Part shown: positions 7,947 through 15,503 of the stretch, in pieces
Numbering within the stretch: the stretch's first letter is position 1
How the letters are laid out: every line of letters begins with the position of its first letter
Source of the DNA: Gemmatimonadota bacterium
GTDB taxonomy: Bacteria; Gemmatimonadota; Gemmatimonadetes; Gemmatimonadales; Gemmatimonadaceae
Direction: 5' to 3'
Assembly: GCA_028287225.1 (NCBI GenBank)
Contig: JAQBPZ010000360.1
Location: 1-16,109, forward strand
DNA: 16,109 bases
The notes under the pieces: model-generated
The model's input: only the letters and a program-made list of their open reading frames with translations
Databases searched by the model: none
Told to the model about the DNA's origin: nothing
Translations under genes and position numbers: made by a program

Positions 7947-8930
7947 TCAATCCCAGCGCAGCACCACCTTGCCGAACGTCTCGTTCGACGCGAGCACGTC
8001 GTGCGCCGCACGCACCTCGGTGAATGGCAGCACGCGATCCACGATCGGTCGCAGGCCCCCCGATTCGAAGACGGGCACCACCCGCTCGGCAAAGTCGCGC
8101 GCGAGCGTCATCTTCTCCTCGAGTGGGCGATGTCGCAGGACGGTGCCCTCGATCAGCAGGCGCTTGGAGAGCACGGTGCCCATGTCCAGCGCGGCGCGAC
8201 GTCCCGCGGTGAGGCCGACGATCACGAGCCGCCCGCGCGACGCGAGCACCCGCACGTTGCCGCCGAGGTAGTCGCCCCCCACGAGGTCCGCCACCGCGTG
8301 CACCGCATCGCGGCCGACCGCGGCCTCCACGCGCGACGGCCAGTCGTCATCCGTCGCTGCGATGGCATGCACGAGCCCGAGCTCCCGTGCGCGCTCGAGC
8401 TTGTGCGCCGAACGCGACGTGCCCAGCGTGAGGGCGCCGGCGTGCCGCGCGAGCTGCAGGGCCGCCGTGCCGACGCCGCTCGCCACCGCGTGGATCAGGA
8501 CGCGCTCGCCGGCACGCAGGTGCAGGCGGTTGAACAGCGCGTCATAGGCCGTGAGGAAGGCTTCGGGAATGGCACCCGCCTGCTCGTACGACATGCCGTG
8601 CGGAATCGGGATGGCTTCCCGCTCGTGGACGCAGAGCAGCTCCGCGTGCGCGGCGCCACCCGCGATGCCCATCACGCGCGTGCCCACGCGCCACAGCGTG
8701 GCGCCGGTGCCCACCGATTCCACCTCGCCGGCGTACTCGAGTCCCGGAATGTCGGGCGCGACGCCCGACGGCGCGGGATAGCGGCCCTCGCGCTGCATCA
8801 GGTCGGCGCGGTTGAGCGCGGAGGTGTGTACGCGTACGCGGACCTGCCCCAGACCCGGCTCCGGCGCGGGCCGGTCCTGTACGGCCAGCACCTCGGAGCC
8901 GCCGGGCGATGTGATGACGATGGCGCGCAT
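7947..8930 (-). CDS. NAD(P)H:quinone oxidoreductase, zinc-free MDR family (PIG3/Qor-like)
   Basis: 327-residue medium-chain dehydrogenase/reductase. Seen: N-terminal GroES-like half with SALNRADLMQREGRYP (about 37-52) and IPGLEYAGEV, then a Rossmann half with the nucleotide-binding stretch HAVASGVGTAALQLA (147-161) and the late motif VVIVGL-type strand (LVIVGLTAG). The Cys/His residues of zinc alcohol dehydrogenases are absent, which fits the quinone oxidoreductase branch (PIG3/TP53I3-like, NADPH-dependent one-electron quinone reduction). Cytoplasmic. It converges with the histidine kinase; the two stop codons are only 16 bases apart with no hairpin between them. Its upstream side is divergent from the HAF lipoprotein gene. 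The ATG at 8930 yields the canonical MRAIVITSPGG start. Physiological substrate unknown. Confidence 0.92.
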   Translation of the reverse strand: MRAIVITSPGGSEVLAVQDRPAPEPGLGQVRVRVHTSALNRADLMQREGRYPAPSGVAPDIPGLEYAGEVESVGTGATLWRVGTRVMGIAGGAAHAELLCVHEREAIPIPHGMSYEQAGAIPEAFLTAYDALFNRLHLRAGERVLIHAVASGVGTAALQLARHAGALTLGTSRSAHKLERARELGLVHAIAATDDDWPSRVEAAVGRDAVHAVADLVGGDYLGGNVRVLASRGRLVIVGLTAGRRAALDMGTVLSKRLLIEGTVLRHRPLEEKMTLARDFAERVVPVFESGGLRPIVDRVLPFTEVRAAHDVLASNETFGKVVLRWD

Positions 8931-9056
8931 GCTTCAAGGAGGCGTGAGTGAGATGGCGGCCGATGGCACGACGGCCGGCGCGTCCGGCGCGGAAAGGCAT
9001 ATCCCGTGCACGATGGGCGTCGTCCGCGCCATCACGTTACCGCTGCAGGCAGCCTC
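8931..9056. promoter_or_regulatory. Divergent intergenic region between qor-like gene and HAF lipoprotein gene
   Basis: 126 bases separate the two divergent start codons, so promoters for both genes should lie here. I see no clear -10/-35 pair or operator palindrome. A plus-strand AAGGAGG at 8936-8942 looks like a ribosome binding site but is 114 bases from the HAF start, too far to serve it. Confidence 0.4.
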
Positions 9057-10292
9057 ATGCGAACGCCAGCTCTCTCCCTTCGACGCCTCGCGACGGCCGC
9101 GTCGTGTGCCATCGCCCTCGCCGCGTGCGCGCGGTCCGACGTGCTGACCGCGCCGCCGAGCGACTGCCCGGCCGCCGTCCTTTCGCGCGCCTCTCACAGC
9201 CTTGCGCCCGGTGGCTCGTCCCTGGCCACGAACGGTTGCGCGCATCGCGCACCGGTCGAGATCCCGCTCGCGCAGGTGATCGACCTGAACGACAACGGGC
9301 AGGTCCTGGGCGTGCGCATCACGGGCGGCAGCTCCGAGCTGGTCATCTGGTCCAGGTCCGGCATCGTGCCGCTGCTCACGCCTCCCGGCGCCTCCGGCGT
9401 GACGGGAGTGGACCTCAACAACAACGGCGAGGCCGTGGGCTGCGGCATGTTCCCCCCGCCGCCCGACCCGGGACCCGGCACGGGACCGGTACCCACGTCG
9501 CGGCATCCGACCTTCGCGACCAACGCCGCACCCGTGTGTCACGTGATCAGGTGGAACGCGCAGGGCGTGCCCACGGATCTCGGCCTGATCGACCCCACCG
9601 CGCACGAAGCCATCGCCCTGGCGATCAACGACGCGGGCGTCATCGTGGGGACCGTGATCACCAGCACCGGCCAGCGGGCCTTCGTCCGCTCCGCGGATGG
9701 AACCGTGACCTTCATCCCCACGCCCGGCACGCGCAGCGCGGCGGTCGCGCTCAACGAGCAGGGCGAGGTGGCAGGCTGGTACACGAACGGCTCGGCGCAG
9801 CACGGCCCGTGGCACGCGTTCACCTGGACCGCGGCGGGTGGGCGGGTGGACGTTCCCGCGCTGCCGTCGGGGTTCGCCGATGCCGAAGCGAGCCTCATGC
9901 CCGTGGCGATCAACGAATCGGGCGAGGTGCTCGGGACGCTCTACGCGTACCACCCGGCCACGCCCACCGTCCTCGACCGGCGCTCCACCTTCCTGTACTC
10001 GCGCACCGCCGGCATTCGCGGCATCGGCGCCTCGAGCGGCTTCACGAACGTCGTCGCGCTGAACGATCAGGGAGAGATCCTCGGCTGGTCCACGCTCGAC
10101 GGACTGCTGCAGCCGGTGTCGTGGGCAACGACCCGGCCGAGCCAGCTCGCCGTGCGCTTCGACTGGCATGCCGGCGAGGGTGCGGGCACCAGCTACCAGA
10201 TCAACAACTGGAACGAGGTGCTCGACAGCTACGTGCAGGGCGGCGTGCTCCACAACGTCGTGTGGACGTGGAATCCGGAGAGGTACCGCTAG
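9057..10292 (+). CDS. HAF-repeat lipoprotein of unknown function
   Basis: 411 residues with a lipobox LAAC (C24) after a basic, hydrophobic leader MRTPALSLRRLATAASCAIALAAC, so it is predicted to be a surface or periplasmic lipoprotein. The mature part carries seven degenerate repeats of the HAF-type core [AD][IL]N-x-x-G-x-[VI]-x-G: IDLNDNGQVLG (75), DLNNNGEAVG (119), AINDAGVIVG (189), ALNEQGEVAG (231), AINESGEVLG (284), ALNDQGEILG (334) and a worn last copy QINNWNEVLD (381). Spacing is 42-70 residues, consistent with beta-propeller-like blades. A Pro-rich insertion (PPPPDPGPGTGPVP) sits at 133-146. The HAF family has no assigned activity. ATG 9057 was chosen over an upstream in-frame start at 9006 because only it puts the signal peptide at the N-terminus. 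Confidence 0.85.
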   Translation: MRTPALSLRRLATAASCAIALAACARSDVLTAPPSDCPAAVLSRASHSLAPGGSSLATNGCAHRAPVEIPLAQVIDLNDNGQVLGVRITGGSSELVIWSRSGIVPLLTPPGASGVTGVDLNNNGEAVGCGMFPPPPDPGPGTGPVPTSRHPTFATNAAPVCHVIRWNAQGVPTDLGLIDPTAHEAIALAINDAGVIVGTVITSTGQRAFVRSADGTVTFIPTPGTRSAAVALNEQGEVAGWYTNGSAQHGPWHAFTWTAAGGRVDVPALPSGFADAEASLMPVAINESGEVLGTLYAYHPATPTVLDRRSTFLYSRTAGIRGIGASSGFTNVVALNDQGEILGWSTLDGLLQPVSWATTRPSQLAVRFDWHAGEGAGTSYQINNWNEVLDSYVQGGVLHNVVWTWNPERYR

Positions 10293-10320
10293 GTCTCGGC
10301 GCAGGGATCCCGTGACGCGA

Positions 10321-10379
10321 CTCACCGAGCCGTCAGCCTGAAGCTGGAAGCTGCCAGCTCAGGCCGACGGCTCGGTGAG
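10321..10379 (+). terminator. Long near-perfect hairpin downstream of HAF gene
   Basis: Arms 10321-10347 and 10354-10379 pair almost completely: 14 perfect pairs at the base (CTCACCGAGCCGTC with GACGGCTCGGTGAG), one A/C mismatch (10335/10365), one bulged A (10341 or 10342) and a six-base loop (10348-10353). It lies 29 bases past the HAF stop and is followed by TTTCCTGGTTTT, a broken T-tract. It may end the HAF transcript or stabilise its 3' end. It is much longer than most intrinsic terminators, so an RNA-processing signal or a copy of a dispersed palindrome is also possible. Confidence 0.55.
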
Positions 10380-10393
10380 TTTCCTGGTTTTGA

Positions 10394-10424
10394 AAGGGTC
10401 GGCCCTCGCGCCGGCCCTTCGTCG
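10394..10424 (+). terminator. Second hairpin, probable intrinsic terminator
   Basis: AAGGGTCGGC (10394-10403) pairs with GCCGGCCCTT (10410-10419), with one G-T pair and a six-base loop, followed by CGTCGTTCC rather than a clean T-run. It stands 14 bases after the longer hairpin, giving a tandem arrangement. The remaining bases to the next start (10425-10531) hold nothing I recognise beyond the presumed promoter of the next gene pair. Confidence 0.45.
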
Positions 10425-10531
10425 TTCCGGCCATCGCGGACCGGGCGGTGTGCCCTCCAGCCCCGTTGACCGTCCTCATCTGGGTGGCCTCGCGTGCCCC
10501 CGTCCCTCCGTCACGCCTTCCAGACCCGCCC

Positions 10532-10993
10532 ATGGCCGAGCCCAAGCGCCCCTCCGGTAGCAACCCCGTAGTTGGCGGCGTGCGCCGCGATTCCGATTCC
10601 GCGAGCCTCAGCCAGCGACCCACGCTGGCCGGCATCACCGTGCGCGAGGACGACATCGAGCGGGTGAAGGGGATCCGCGCCATCGCCTATCTCTTCCGCG
10701 GGATGGCCGTGCTGCTCCTCGTCCTCATGGTGCTCCAGGTGATCTCCGGGGTCACGGGCACCGTGCCGGCATCGCCGGGAGTGCTCTTCGCCGAGGCGGT
10801 GCGGCTCGTGATCTTCGCGGGGCTGCTCTGGGGCGTCGGCGACCTCGCGGTGCTGGGGGTGAAGTCCCACCACGACATCCGTGCCTCGCGCATCCTGCTC
10901 GCCCGCATGGCGCACATGATGCGCGAGACCGGCGAAGCCTCGGGGGCCGTGAAGCCGGCGAGCGAGTCCTCCCGCGCCGACCGTGCGACCTAG
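10532..10993 (+). CDS. Small membrane protein of unknown function, two predicted helices
   Basis: 153 residues. The N-terminal 45 residues are polar (MAEPKRPSGSNPVVGG...) and contain TLAGITVREDDIERVKGIRAIAYLFRG; then hydrophobic helix 1 (about 57-73, AVLLLVLMVLQVISG) and helix 2 (about 86-110, AEAVRLVIFAGLLWGVGDLAVLGV), and a charged C-terminal tail. The pattern suggests a two-pass inner-membrane protein with both ends in the cytoplasm. I do not recognise a family. The ATG at 10532 begins a sensible soluble segment; the frame is open further upstream (to a GTG at 10448) without added features. The stop overlaps the GTG start of the following GH6 gene by 11 bases, so the two are probably co-transcribed and translationally coupled. 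Confidence 0.7.
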   Translation: MAEPKRPSGSNPVVGGVRRDSDSASLSQRPTLAGITVREDDIERVKGIRAIAYLFRGMAVLLLVLMVLQVISGVTGTVPASPGVLFAEAVRLVIFAGLLWGVGDLAVLGVKSHHDIRASRILLARMAHMMRETGEASGAVKPASESSRADRAT

Positions 10994-12011
10994 GACGCCG
11001 GGAGTCGCCGGGCGCGCCACGCGGCACACCGGTGTGGCTCTCTTCGTCCTCTCGCTGCAGGCGGCCCTCTTCGGGGCCGCCTCGCCGGCGGGGGGCTTCG
11101 TGTATGCGCAGACGCTCGCGAACAATCCGCTGGCGGGACACCGGCTCTACGTCGATCCCAACTCCACCGCGCAGCGGCAGGCGGAGACGCTGCGCCGCTC
11201 GCGGCCCCAGGACGCGGAGCTGCTGGCCGGGATCGCGCGGCGGCCGGTGGCGCGCTGGATGGGCGGATGGGTGGCCGACATCGCGCGCGAGGTGGACAAC
11301 GCCGCCTCCACGATCACCCGCAGCGGCGCCATGCCGGTGTTCGTCGCGTACAACATTCCGGGACGCGACTGCGGCCAGTACTCCGCGGGCGGGGCCAATG
11401 GCAGCACGGCCTACCGGCGGTGGATCCACTCGTTCGGCGAGGGGCTGCGCGGGCAGCGGGCCATCGTGATCCTGGAGCCCGACGCGCTCTCGGGCATGGA
11501 CTGCCTCACGCCGGCACTCCGGCAGGAGCGCCTCGCGCTGCTGAGCGAGGCCGTGACGGTGCTCAAGGGGCAGCGTGCGCTGGTCTACGTGGACGCGGGC
11601 AATGCGCGCTGGCGCAGCGCCGAGGTCATGGCGGCGCGCCTGCGGCTCGCGAACATCGTGCAGGCCGACGGCTTCTCGCTCAACGTCTCCAACTTCCTCC
11701 CGGACGCGCTGAACATCGCCTACGGTGAGCGGGTCTCGCGCCTGCTCGGCGGCAAGCACTTCATCATCGACACGAGCCGCAACGGGCTCGGCACCGCCAC
11801 CGACTGGTGCAACCCGCGCGGCCAGGCGCTGGGCGTGGACCCCACGACGAACACCGGCCACCCGCTCGTGGACGCCTTCCTCTGGGTGAAGCAGCCCGGC
11901 GAATCCGACGGCACCTGCAACGGCGGCCCGAACGCGGGCTCGTGGTGGACCGAGATCGCCCTGGAGCTCAGCCGCGCCGCGAGCACGCTCTCGCGAACGA
12001 TCGCAAGGTGA
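10983..12011 (+). CDS. Secreted glycoside hydrolase family 6 (endoglucanase/cellobiohydrolase type)
   Basis: 342 residues. An Arg-rich leader and hydrophobic core (about 18-38) end at FVYAQ, a plausible Sec signal peptide. The mature enzyme starts NPLAGHRLYVDPNSTAQRQ, the classic GH6 entry. Catalytic features: general acid Asp in YNIPGRDCG (D129), the second conserved Asp in ILEPDALSG (D167), the Asp in KQPGESDG (D309), plus IIDTSRNGLG and WCNPRGQALG, all GH6 hallmarks. The family cleaves beta-1,4-glucan with inversion. The catalytic domain is complete, but there is no carbohydrate-binding module, so soluble or amorphous glucan is the more likely substrate. The start is GTG 10983, overlapping the previous stop; GTG 11034 is an alternative giving a shorter leader. 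A paralogue lies inverted at the right edge of the window. Confidence 0.93.
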   Translation: MRPRTPGVAGRATRHTGVALFVLSLQAALFGAASPAGGFVYAQTLANNPLAGHRLYVDPNSTAQRQAETLRRSRPQDAELLAGIARRPVARWMGGWVADIAREVDNAASTITRSGAMPVFVAYNIPGRDCGQYSAGGANGSTAYRRWIHSFGEGLRGQRAIVILEPDALSGMDCLTPALRQERLALLSEAVTVLKGQRALVYVDAGNARWRSAEVMAARLRLANIVQADGFSLNVSNFLPDALNIAYGERVSRLLGGKHFIIDTSRNGLGTATDWCNPRGQALGVDPTTNTGHPLVDAFLWVKQPGESDGTCNGGPNAGSWWTEIALELSRAASTLSRTIAR

Positions 12012-12012
12012 G

Positions 12013-12284
12013 AACGAGAAACGAGAACTGAAGGACGAGTAACGAGGACTGAAGAACGAGTAACGAGTAACGAGTAAGTCGAGAGGCGTCCCGGGCGGCG
12101 GTGTCACCCCGCAGCAAAGCTGTCGGGGCATGCTCTCCCGTGACTGGGGCTGGCCATCAGCACGGGACAGTGACCCCGACACTCGCTGCGCTCCTGCGGG
12201 GTGACAGACGCTCGGGATGTCTCCCGGAAGGTTACTCGTTACTCGTTGCTCGTTGCTCGTTGCTCGTTACTCAGTTCTCGTTGC
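12013..12284 (+). repeat. Nested inverted-repeat element flanked by heptamer arrays
   Basis: About 270 bases between two stop codons. The left flank has tandem heptamers of the type AACGAGT (clean run 12055-12077); the right flank has their inverted copies (12232-12254 and on to 12282). Paired arms, outside to inside: 12020-12031 with 12271-12282 (12 bp); 12055-12077 with 12232-12254 (23 bp, one G-T); 12083-12097 with 12209-12223 (15 bp, three G-T); 12102-12114 with 12194-12206 (13 bp); 12121-12128 with 12174-12181 (8 bp); 12136-12142 with 12161-12167 (7 bp), leaving an 18-base loop. Any short open frames here look accidental. It could be a MITE-like or REP-like dispersed repeat, a structured RNA, or a 3'-end element of the GH6 gene. 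Confidence 0.8.
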
Positions 12285-12285
12285 T

Positions 12286-14064
12286 TCACGCCACCAGCCC
12301 CACCTCCGTGCCCAGCTGATGCCGGACCAGCGAGGCGTAGGTGGGGCAGGTGGCCATCAGGCACTGGTGCGAGCCGTTGCCGATGAGGCGTCCCTCGCTC
12401 ACGACGAGGATGCGGTCGGCGTCGCGCACGGTGTTCAGGCGATGCGCGACGATGAACGTCGTGCGCCCGCGACGCAGCGAGCGGAGGGCGTCCTGCACGG
12501 CCTCCTCCGACTCGGTGTCGAGTGCCGCGGTGGCTTCGTCGAGCAGCAGCACCGCGGGGTCCACGAGGAACGCGCGCGCGATCGCGATGCGCTGGCGCTG
12601 CCCGCCGGAGAGGCTGCGCCCCGCTTCGCCCACCATCGTGTCGTAGCCGTGCTCGAGCTCCATGATGAACCCGTCCGCGTTCGCGGCGCGGGCGGCGGTG
12701 GCGATCTCGTCGCGCGAGGCGGTCGGCCGGCCGTACGCGATGTTCGCCGCCACCGTGTCGTTGAACAGCACGACGTCCTGCAGCACCACGCCGTACTGCC
12801 GCCGCACCGACGTGATCTGCAGCGTGCGCAGGTCCTGATCGTCGATGAGCACGCGGCCCGACGTGGGCGTGTGGACGCGCTGGAGCAGCTGCAGCAGCGT
12901 GGACTTGCCGCTGCCCGACGGGCCCACCACGGCCACCGTCTCCCCCGGCGCGACGGTCACGTCGAAGCCGTTGAGCGCGCGGCGCCCGCTGCGATACTCG
13001 AAGCTGACGTCCTCGAACCGGATGCGCCCCCGGATCGGCGCGCACGGCAGCGCGCCATCCAGGTCGGGTGACTCCTCGTCGGCGTCGAGCACCTCGAAGA
13101 CCGTCTCCAGCGCGACGTTCGCCTTGCGCAGCGTGGGATACAGGTCCACGATCTGCTGCACCGGCACGAACACCCCGCCCACGTAGCCGAGGAAGGCGAG
13201 CAGCGAGCCGATGGTGAGCTCGCCGCGGACCACGAGGTAGCCGCCCAGGCAGAGCACGACGACCCGCGCCGTCGCCTCGGAGAGGCCGGCCGCGACGGTG
13301 GTGCGCGCGTCCACCCGCACGCCGCGCTGGATGCTCGCGAACGCCCAGCGGATGCGGCGCAGCAGCCGCTGCTCCTCGTCGCGCTCCTGCGCGAAGGCGC
13401 GCACGGTGCCCATGCCCGTGAGGCGCTCGGTGTAGCCGGACCAGAGCCGCTTCCAGAAGGCGTTGTGCATCAGCTCGCGCCGCCGCTGCCGCTTGGCGGA
13501 GAGGAACGCGACGACGGCGGGCACGGGAAGGAGGCAGAGCACCGCGATCGTGATGTCGCGGTCCAGCCGCGCCATGCCCCAGGCGGCGATCACCACGTAC
13601 ACGAGCGTCGGCACCAGCTTGTACGCCACGTCCGTGAAGGCGGTGGCCGCCTGCGGCGCGCTGCTGTCGATGGCGTAGCGCAGCGCGCCGGTGCCGATCT
13701 CCGACTGCCGGCGCGAGGAGAGGACGCTCATCTTGCCGGCCACGCGCGAGCGCAGGCGGTATTCCACGTCCAGGCGCACGGCCCACGCGGAGGTCGTCAC
13801 CCAGGCGGCGCCGAGGATGCGGGCGGTGATGACGAGCGCGAAGATCGCCACGCCGGCCATGATCTCGTGCATCGACTGATCGCCGGCCCCGAGGCGCGCC
13901 AGCCGGTCCACGACGTGCTTCAGCAGCAGCGGCTCGGCGGCCGACGCGGTGGCGACGGCCACGGACAGCCCCAGCGTGAGCAGCACGTGCCGCATGTTGG
14001 GGCGCACGAACAGCACGACCGCGCGGCGCGCGACGCCGAGCGTGGTACGGAAGGAGTCGGACAT
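12286..14064 (-). CDS. ABC exporter half-transporter (fused membrane and ATPase domains)
   Basis: 592 residues, the normal length for an MsbA/multidrug-type half-transporter that works as a dimer in the inner membrane. The N-terminal membrane domain (about 20-310) has helices around 25-48, 67-90, 148-164, 170-188, 263-280 and 284-300, with the coupling segment FWKRLWSGYTERLTGMGTVRAFAQERDE. The ATPase domain (about 345-585) carries Walker A GPSGSGKST (381-389), Q-loop VLQD (Q429), signature LSGGQRQR (485-492), Walker B VLLLDE (505-510) and switch His HR (H541). All catalytic residues are present. The substrate cannot be told from sequence; lipid or drug export is typical. Its stop codon abuts the heptamer array. 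It has its own upstream region, because the dipeptidase transcript ends at a terminator just before it. Confidence 0.93.
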   Translation of the reverse strand: MSDSFRTTLGVARRAVVLFVRPNMRHVLLTLGLSVAVATASAAEPLLLKHVVDRLARLGAGDQSMHEIMAGVAIFALVITARILGAAWVTTSAWAVRLDVEYRLRSRVAGKMSVLSSRRQSEIGTGALRYAIDSSAPQAATAFTDVAYKLVPTLVYVVIAAWGMARLDRDITIAVLCLLPVPAVVAFLSAKRQRRRELMHNAFWKRLWSGYTERLTGMGTVRAFAQERDEEQRLLRRIRWAFASIQRGVRVDARTTVAAGLSEATARVVVLCLGGYLVVRGELTIGSLLAFLGYVGGVFVPVQQIVDLYPTLRKANVALETVFEVLDADEESPDLDGALPCAPIRGRIRFEDVSFEYRSGRRALNGFDVTVAPGETVAVVGPSGSGKSTLLQLLQRVHTPTSGRVLIDDQDLRTLQITSVRRQYGVVLQDVVLFNDTVAANIAYGRPTASRDEIATAARAANADGFIMELEHGYDTMVGEAGRSLSGGQRQRIAIARAFLVDPAVLLLDEATAALDTESEEAVQDALRSLRRGRTTFIVAHRLNTVRDADRILVVSEGRLIGNGSHQCLMATCPTYASLVRHQLGTEVGLVA

Positions 14065-14153
14065 GGGGAGGATCGGTGATGCGGTCGCAGCGGCGGGAGG
14101 GAGGCCGGCGACGAAAGGCTCTCGATGTCAGACTGCGGAGCAGGGGGGATGGT
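14065..14153 (-). promoter_or_regulatory. Leader of the ABC exporter gene
   Basis: 89 bases between the exporter ATG and the upstream terminator. A promoter for the exporter must lie here, or beyond the terminator by read-through. I see no convincing -10/-35 pair and no purine-rich ribosome binding site on the minus strand. Confidence 0.3.
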
Positions 14154-14187
14154 AAAAAGGGCGGTCAGCTGATCGGCTGACCGCCCC
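14154..14187 (-). terminator. Rho-independent terminator of the dipeptidase gene
   Basis: On the minus strand an 11-bp perfect GC-rich stem (14176-14186 with 14159-14169, loop of six) is followed directly by five T residues (the AAAAA at 14154-14158 on the plus strand). It begins 8 bases after the dipeptidase stop codon. This is the best textbook terminator in the window and separates the dipeptidase transcript from the exporter. Confidence 0.9.
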
Positions 14188-14194
14188 GATGGCC

Positions 14195-15436
14195 CTATTT
14201 CCGCTCCGCCCGTTCCAGGACCCGCAGGATGTTTCCGCTCGACAGCTTCGCCAGGTCGGCGTCGCTCCAGCCTCGGCGCGCGAGCTCGGCGAAGAGGGCG
14301 GGGAAGGTGGAGACGTCCTCCAGGCCGACGACGTTCTCCGTGATCCCGTCGAAGTCGCTGCCGATGCCGACATGGTCCACGCCCGCCACGCGCCGCACGT
14401 GGTCGATGTGGTCGGCGACGTCGGTGATGGTCGCGGCGGGCGTCGGGTGCGCGCGGCGCCAGGCGGCGATCTCCGCCCGCACCGCCGCGCTGTCCGCCCC
14501 ATGACGCCGGAGCGAGGCCTCGATGAAGGCCTGGAGGGTGTCGCCGTTCGCCTTCACCGCGCGCGAGACGAACGCCGTGACGAACGGCACCATCACGACA
14601 CCACCGTTCCTCGGCAGGCGTGCGAGGATCGAGTCCGGCACGTTGCGGGGGGAGTCGACGAGCGCGCGGGCGCCGGAGTGCGAGAAGATCACCGGCGCCG
14701 TCGTCACGTCGAGCGCGGCGCTCATCGTGGCGGGCGACACGTGCGAGAGGTCCACGAGCATGCCGAGCCGGTTCATCTCGCGCACCACGTCGCGCCCGAA
14801 GGGGGTGAGCCCCCCGTGCTTCGCGCTGTCGAGCGCGGCGTCGGCCCAGTCGAGCGTCACGTTGTGCGTGAGCGTCATGTATCGCACGCCCAGCGCATGG
14901 TACTGCCGCAGCGCGGCGAGAGAGTTCTCGATGGCGTGGCCGCCCTCGAGCCCCAGCAGCGACGCGATGCGGCCGCGCCGCATGCTCGCCCGCACCTCGG
15001 CCGCGGTGGGCGTCCAGGCCAGCGCGGGATAGCGGGCGATGGTGCGCCGCGCGATGTCGATCTGCTCGAGCTGCACGCGCGCGTAGCCGGGCGTGCTCGT
15101 CACCGCGCCGTTCGCCCGGTAGGCGGCGTCGCCGCGCTCGCCGGGGATGTACACCGACCAGAACTGCGCGCCCACGTGTCCCTGCTTCAGCCGCCGCAGG
15201 TCGGTCATCCCCGGCGCCCGCCCGCGGAGGTCGTAGGCCTCCACGTTCATCGGGTGCAGGGTGTCCTCGCGGATCCGCCACGGGAGGTCGTTGTGGCCAT
15301 CCATGATCGGGGCGCGGCGCAGCACGCGCAGGGCGCGGAGCGAATCGGCGCGCGACGGGGCGGGGGCCCCCTGCGCCGCGAGCAGGTGGGACGCCCCGAC
15401 CAGCAGGGCGGCGGCGAGTGCGCGGGACGAGAGCAT
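14195..15436 (-). CDS. Secreted membrane-type dipeptidase, peptidase family M19
   Basis: 413 residues. The signal peptide MLSSRALAAALLVGASHLLAAQ is followed by the mature enzyme. The dinuclear zinc site of family M19 is complete: MDGHNDLPWR (H48, D50), GLEGGHAIE (E164), DLSHVSP (H232), FSHSGARAL (H253), and GIGSDFDG (D361), which binds the second metal/substrate side. The family hydrolyses dipeptides, including some with D-residues in the second position, and is related to renal dipeptidase; in a bacterium it would act in the periplasm or outside on peptide or peptidoglycan fragments. ATG 15436 was preferred over an in-frame start at 15538 because it places the signal peptide at the N-terminus and avoids overlap with the upstream GH6 gene. 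It lies 67 bases after that GH6 stop on the same strand, so the two may be co-transcribed. Confidence 0.94.
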   Translation of the reverse strand: MLSSRALAAALLVGASHLLAAQGAPAPSRADSLRALRVLRRAPIMDGHNDLPWRIREDTLHPMNVEAYDLRGRAPGMTDLRRLKQGHVGAQFWSVYIPGERGDAAYRANGAVTSTPGYARVQLEQIDIARRTIARYPALAWTPTAAEVRASMRRGRIASLLGLEGGHAIENSLAALRQYHALGVRYMTLTHNVTLDWADAALDSAKHGGLTPFGRDVVREMNRLGMLVDLSHVSPATMSAALDVTTAPVIFSHSGARALVDSPRNVPDSILARLPRNGGVVMVPFVTAFVSRAVKANGDTLQAFIEASLRRHGADSAAVRAEIAAWRRAHPTPAATITDVADHIDHVRRVAGVDHVGIGSDFDGITENVVGLEDVSTFPALFAELARRGWSDADLAKLSSGNILRVLERAERK

Positions 15437-15503
15437 CGGGTGGGGTGTCGGGGTGGGCACGGCGGGTCGTGGAAAAGCTAACACGAGCCGCGCCGCCGTC
15501 CGA

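Noticed and set aside
8936..9147. A plus-strand AAGGAGG (8936-8942) followed by GTG/ATG starts that could open a 64-codon ORF
   Set aside because: The predicted peptide has no motif, is Arg/Pro rich at its end and overlaps the HAF gene by about 90 bases in another frame. It is more likely a chance Shine-Dalgarno match.
12013..12284. CRISPR array
   Set aside because: The repeats are 7-base tandem units without spacers, and they occur in inverted orientation around a palindromic core.
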